DNA of 8,650 bases, from positions 1 to 8,650 of the forward strand of contig PIYJ01000055.1 in NCBI GenBank assembly GCA_003601725.1, written 5' to 3'. The DNA comes from Candidatus Bathyarchaeota archaeon (lineage in GTDB: Archaea > Thermoproteota > Bathyarchaeia > Bathyarchaeales > DTEX01). The position numbers were made by a program, and so were the translations under genes. Below, piece after piece: positions 5,719 through 8,650 of this stretch. A model generated the notes under the pieces. It saw only the letters and a program-made list of their open reading frames with translations. It had not been told where the DNA came from and made no database searches. Within the stretch, counting starts at the first letter, position 1. Every line of letters starts with the position of its first letter.

Positions 5719-7206
5719 TCAACCTCCACTGGAGAACTTCAGCAACGACTCCGCCGCCGGAGTCATATACTCTAGAAGAAGCCCAGGCCAAATTCCCAGA
5801 GCGACTGACATGGAAGCTAATATAACTATTGGGACAAGCAGCAGCCGGGGAGATTCCTTGACGTGTTCGAGTCTTTGAGGAACCCCGCCGAAGAAGACTC
5901 TCCATGCAAACCATAGGAGATAGCCCGCAGTAACCATGGTGCTTGCTACGCCGACGAAGGCGAAGGCAACCTTGCCTGAGGCAAGCCCACCAGCAAAGAT
6001 CATCCATTCGCTCCAGAAGGAATTCAGCGGGGGAGCTCCGGAAAGGCTGAATATGCCGATTAGAGCTGCGAGGCTGGTTATGGGCATCTTGGTTATTAAT
6101 CCGCTTATTCTTTCGATGTTTCTTGTGCCAGTTTGATGTATGATTGATCCTGCACACATGAAGAGAAGAGCTTTGCATATCGCATGGTTCACTATGTGCA
6201 GTAGGCTGCCCATCACGCCTAGTTCTGAGACTGATGCAAACCCGAAGACTATATAGCCCACTTGGCTGATGCTTGAGTAGGCAAATAGTCGCTTGATATC
6301 TGTCTGCGCCAGCGCCATCAAGCCTCCGTAAATGATGGTGATTATCGCAAGTGTTAAAAGATAATCTGAAGCTTGAATCATTCTCGAGCTGAAAACTGTA
6401 AGCAGGATCCTCCCTATGCCATAAGCGCCGCTCTTGATCATCAGCCCTGAAAGCATGGCGCTAATTGGGGCGGGAGCTTCTGAATGGGCGTCAGGCAGCC
6501 ACGTGTGGAGGGGAAAAACCGCCATCTTCACAAAGAAGCCGAGGAGAAGAAGGGTGAAGATGATCGGTGCTACGTTTGGCGGTATCATGTCTGATTTTGA
6601 AGGCAATTCCACAAGGTTGAAAGTCATGGTGTAAGAAAAGATTGATAAGATTCCGAGAAGCATCAGAAGTGCCCCTGCATGGGTGAAGATGAAGTATTTG
6701 AAGCCTATGCTTAGTCTTCTTCGTGATGTTCCCCACTGAGCTATGAGGAGATAAGAGGGAATAAGCATCAGCTCCCAGAATAGATAAAACTCGATGAGAT
6801 TTATGGAGAAGACTACGCCCATCATTCCAGTCATAAAGAGCAGTAGGTTCATATAGTAAAATGATTGGTTCTCCTCGTCATGCATATACTTAATCGAGTA
6901 GAAGCATGAAAGAGCACTGATGAGGGCGATTATCAATCCTATTGGAAGGCTGACTACATCGATTAGAAATCCAAATTTAATATTAATCGGTGTGACCCAT
7001 GGATACTCATAAACGATTGACCCTTGATCATTATTGTAGCCATCTAACACCTGCTTCGCCATGCTGAGGATTAGGAGAAAAGAAGAGATCGCCGCGCCGG
7101 TAGATATCCATCCTACTTTCTCCTTGAGATATTTTTGGAAGACATAAATCAAGATTCCCAGAATCGCTGGCAGCACGACCGCAAGTAAAGGGGCATGGGG
7201 AATCAC
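5719..7206 (-). CDS. nuoM: Complex I-like antiporter-type subunit NuoM/FpoM
   Basis: A 495-residue polytopic membrane protein with about 14 helices, the normal size for NuoM, and one of the proton-pumping antiporter-like subunits of the membrane arm. The expected channel residues can be placed: Glu145 in FWELMLIP (helix 5), Lys227 in FFVKMAVFPLHTWLPDAH (helix 7), Lys258 in LSGLMIKSGAYG (helix 8), His337, His341 and Lys345 in LLHIVNHAICKALLF, and Glu400 in SFWSEWMIF (helix 12). The terminal Glu rather than Lys in helix 12 distinguishes NuoM from NuoL. The start is GTG 7206, with GGAGG 7 bases upstream embedded just after the nuoL stop; the gap to nuoL is 11 bases. Nothing suggests loss of function. 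MrpD-type antiporter subunits are related, but the NuoJ/NuoK neighbours favour complex I. Confidence 0.92.
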   Translation of the reverse strand: MIPHAPLLAVVLPAILGILIYVFQKYLKEKVGWISTGAAISSFLLILSMAKQVLDGYNNDQGSIVYEYPWVTPINIKFGFLIDVVSLPIGLIIALISALSCFYSIKYMHDEENQSFYYMNLLLFMTGMMGVVFSINLIEFYLFWELMLIPSYLLIAQWGTSRRRLSIGFKYFIFTHAGALLMLLGILSIFSYTMTFNLVELPSKSDMIPPNVAPIIFTLLLLGFFVKMAVFPLHTWLPDAHSEAPAPISAMLSGLMIKSGAYGIGRILLTVFSSRMIQASDYLLTLAIITIIYGGLMALAQTDIKRLFAYSSISQVGYIVFGFASVSELGVMGSLLHIVNHAICKALLFMCAGSIIHQTGTRNIERISGLITKMPITSLAALIGIFSLSGAPPLNSFWSEWMIFAGGLASGKVAFAFVGVASTMVTAGYLLWFAWRVFFGGVPQRLEHVKESPRLLLVPIVILASMSVALGIWPGLLLEYMTPAAESLLKFSSGG

Positions 7207-7217
7207 GATGTCTCCTC

Positions 7218-8650
7218 CTAGAAACCTCCAAATGCTAGAAGAATCAATCCTATCGCCACTACGCCGATTGCCATGAACAGCATATTGTACGATAATATTC
7301 CGGTTTGAATCGAACGTATCTTCTCTGAGGTCTTAACGACTCCCTCGACTAGTCTTTCATTAAATCTCTCGAAGATCCCGAGCTCGACGGACGGGTAGAT
7401 CCACTGCGAGAGTGAAGCAAGCCATTTTATGGCTATATCGAAGAATTCGTTTATGCCTCGAATTCTGAACGTTTTTATCCCCTCCATCTCTACGTTTCTG
7501 TACAGCCCTCTCGCAAGGAGAATTATTCCGCGGGCAACCTTGCTATACGCAACGTCTATTAAACAGCGTTTTTGCAGGAATAGACGGAACCTATTCATAA
7601 AAAGATGTCTTTTCATTAATTCTCCGGGATCAACATTTCGTGCTATGTAAAGCTGATAAGAAGCATATCCTCCGATTGTTAATGCAAGAATCGTCATCAA
7701 CGTGCTTGCAGAAGGAATTATGTAAATAACAAAGTCAAACACGTCTCGGAAAACAGTCATTCCAGTAATCGGCATAAAATAACCGTTGAATAACAAAATA
7801 ATCATGGGAACCGTTAAATCAATAATCATCGTTATAACCAGAAGCCCGAAAAAGGAAAAACGCATCGACCATGGAACCTCTCTTATTTTCCTCTTCACGG
7901 AGCCCTTAGAGAAAGTTAACCCCATCACTCTAAGAGCGTAGAAGGCGGTGACTCCCCCAGCTAATATGAGAAGAGCAAATAATCCGTAGCCTGAATATAT
8001 GAAGATGCTTTCTCCAACTTTACTGGCCTCCCAAGAGAGCTCAAGCGCCAATGACTGAACCCAATTGCAAAGCCAGAAACCACTGAAAGGCGGAACATTT
8101 ATCATTGCAAACACCGCGATCTCCATGCCCTGTTGAACAAGTCGATATCTAAACCCGCTCATTCTGAAGAGATCTTCGGAACCAACAGCATACGAGACGT
8201 AGACGGCTGAGAGAATGAGCAACGCTGAGATGAATGCATCCACCATCAGAATCGTTGTACCCGCCAAGTACCCCGACGCCATATTGCTGTTTAAGCCTCC
8301 CAATCCCAGAGCTGTCAACATGAATCCGATTACGCTTGAAATCGCGTAGGCCATCACTCTCTGAGGATGCCTCTGCGCTGTCGCCGTCAACGCCGTAAGA
8401 AAAGCCGTTATCGCACCGATCCAAGCGGCTGCTAAGAAGAAGTATGAGAGTTCACTAAATCCCGAAGCGTAGGCTTCATGGAAGATTGGAAGAGCCCTAG
8501 CCATCAAGTATGGTCCCGCGAGGCATTCAGTCAACGCGTTAGATGAGGAAGGCGTCCCAACAAGCATGTCTGGAAGCCATTCATGAAGGGGAAACTGAGC
8601 TGCCTTGCCTATTATGCCTCCAAGAAGCATTAATGAGCTGAATAACAGCA
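7218..8650 (-). CDS. nuoL: Complex I-like subunit NuoL/FpoL, divergent, 5' end outside the window
   Basis: The visible 476 codons start within the antiporter-like core; the first six or so helices lie beyond 8650. Numbering here is from the in-frame ATG at 8630, which is internal. Family signs are the helix-7 motif GKAAQFPLHEWLPD with Lys9, RVMAYAISSVIGFM, VPPFSGFW (about 180-186), and a long C-terminal extension ending with SIQTGILSYN and a final membrane helix (about 448-467), as in the lateral-helix part of NuoL. Several residues needed for proton transfer in E. coli NuoL are absent: the helix-8 His, the HAFFKA segment (here DAFISA, residues 131-136), the Lys of DIKRVLAYS (here Gln) and the helix-12 SKD (here LCN, 187-189). 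The stop TAG overlaps the SD of nuoM. NuoL is the best name; a non-pumping structural paralogue is possible. Confidence 0.87.
   Translation of the reverse strand, partial: LLFSSLMLLGGIIGKAAQFPLHEWLPDMLVGTPSSSNALTECLAGPYLMARALPIFHEAYASGFSELSYFFLAAAWIGAITAFLTALTATAQRHPQRVMAYAISSVIGFMLTALGLGGLNSNMASGYLAGTTILMVDAFISALLILSAVYVSYAVGSEDLFRMSGFRYRLVQQGMEIAVFAMINVPPFSGFWLCNWVQSLALELSWEASKVGESIFIYSGYGLFALLILAGGVTAFYALRVMGLTFSKGSVKRKIREVPWSMRFSFFGLLVITMIIDLTVPMIILLFNGYFMPITGMTVFRDVFDFVIYIIPSASTLMTILALTIGGYASYQLYIARNVDPGELMKRHLFMNRFRLFLQKRCLIDVAYSKVARGIILLARGLYRNVEMEGIKTFRIRGINEFFDIAIKWLASLSQWIYPSVELGIFERFNERLVEGVVKTSEKIRSIQTGILSYNMLFMAIGVVAIGLILLAFGGF

Noticed and set aside
5714..6178. 154-codon open frame on the minus strand within nuoM
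   Set aside because: It overlaps the well-supported nuoM in another frame and shows no family motif; it is rich in Ser/Arg/His as expected of a shadow frame.
1..8650. tRNA or rRNA genes, CRISPR repeats, insertion sequences, attachment sites
   Set aside because: No cloverleaf-like segment, no regularly spaced repeats, no transposase frame and no flanking inverted repeats were visible on either strand by reading.

Overview
The window reads as archaeal DNA, most likely from an uncultured member of the TACK group (Bathyarchaeia-like would fit, but the sequence alone does not prove it). Three things support this. The 5' ends of genes carry archaeal TATA boxes about 26-30 bases before the start codon. 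The two regulators belong to typically archaeal families (TrmB, and a single winged-helix protein of the HTH_45 kind). A complex-I-like operon has NuoJ split in two, as in methanogen Fpo operons. Genes are closely packed, with Shine-Dalgarno (SD) motifs at the operon junctions and apparently leaderless starts at two promoter-proximal genes.

Left part (+ strand, 57-2954): a two-gene unit. The first gene is a half-size ABC exporter with an unusual cytosolic N-terminus (PH-like domain, then a four-cysteine zinc ribbon) ahead of a type-IV exporter membrane domain and a complete ATPase domain. Seven bases later follows a small DUF1854 protein. From memory, bacterial relatives of this pair are annotated as cyanophycin-metabolism-associated; no cyanophycin gene is visible here. 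A hairpin and T tracts follow before the convergent neighbour.

Middle part (3060-4746): two divergent regulator genes that share one AT-rich palindromic promoter at about 4302-4319. On the minus strand is a TrmB-family regulator with an extra C-terminal domain that resembles a nuclease fold without its catalytic residues. On the plus strand is a 134-residue winged-helix protein.

Right part (minus strand, 8650-4882): the distal end of a complex I-like (Nuo/Fpo) membrane-arm operon in the order L (5'-truncated by the window edge), M, J N-terminal half, J C-terminal half, K. The junctions are very tight, with gaps of about 11 bases down to overlaps of 1-2 bases. NuoM keeps all the channel residues expected of a proton-pumping antiporter-like subunit. 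NuoL has lost most of them, and NuoK lacks the second membrane glutamate. The start of the second NuoJ gene appears to be ATA within ATAA, where ATGA would be normal. NuoN and the peripheral-arm genes are not in the window.

The best candidates for something undescribed are the degenerate NuoL/NuoK combination in an otherwise normal operon, and the archaeal PH-like/zinc-ribbon ABC exporter paired with DUF1854.
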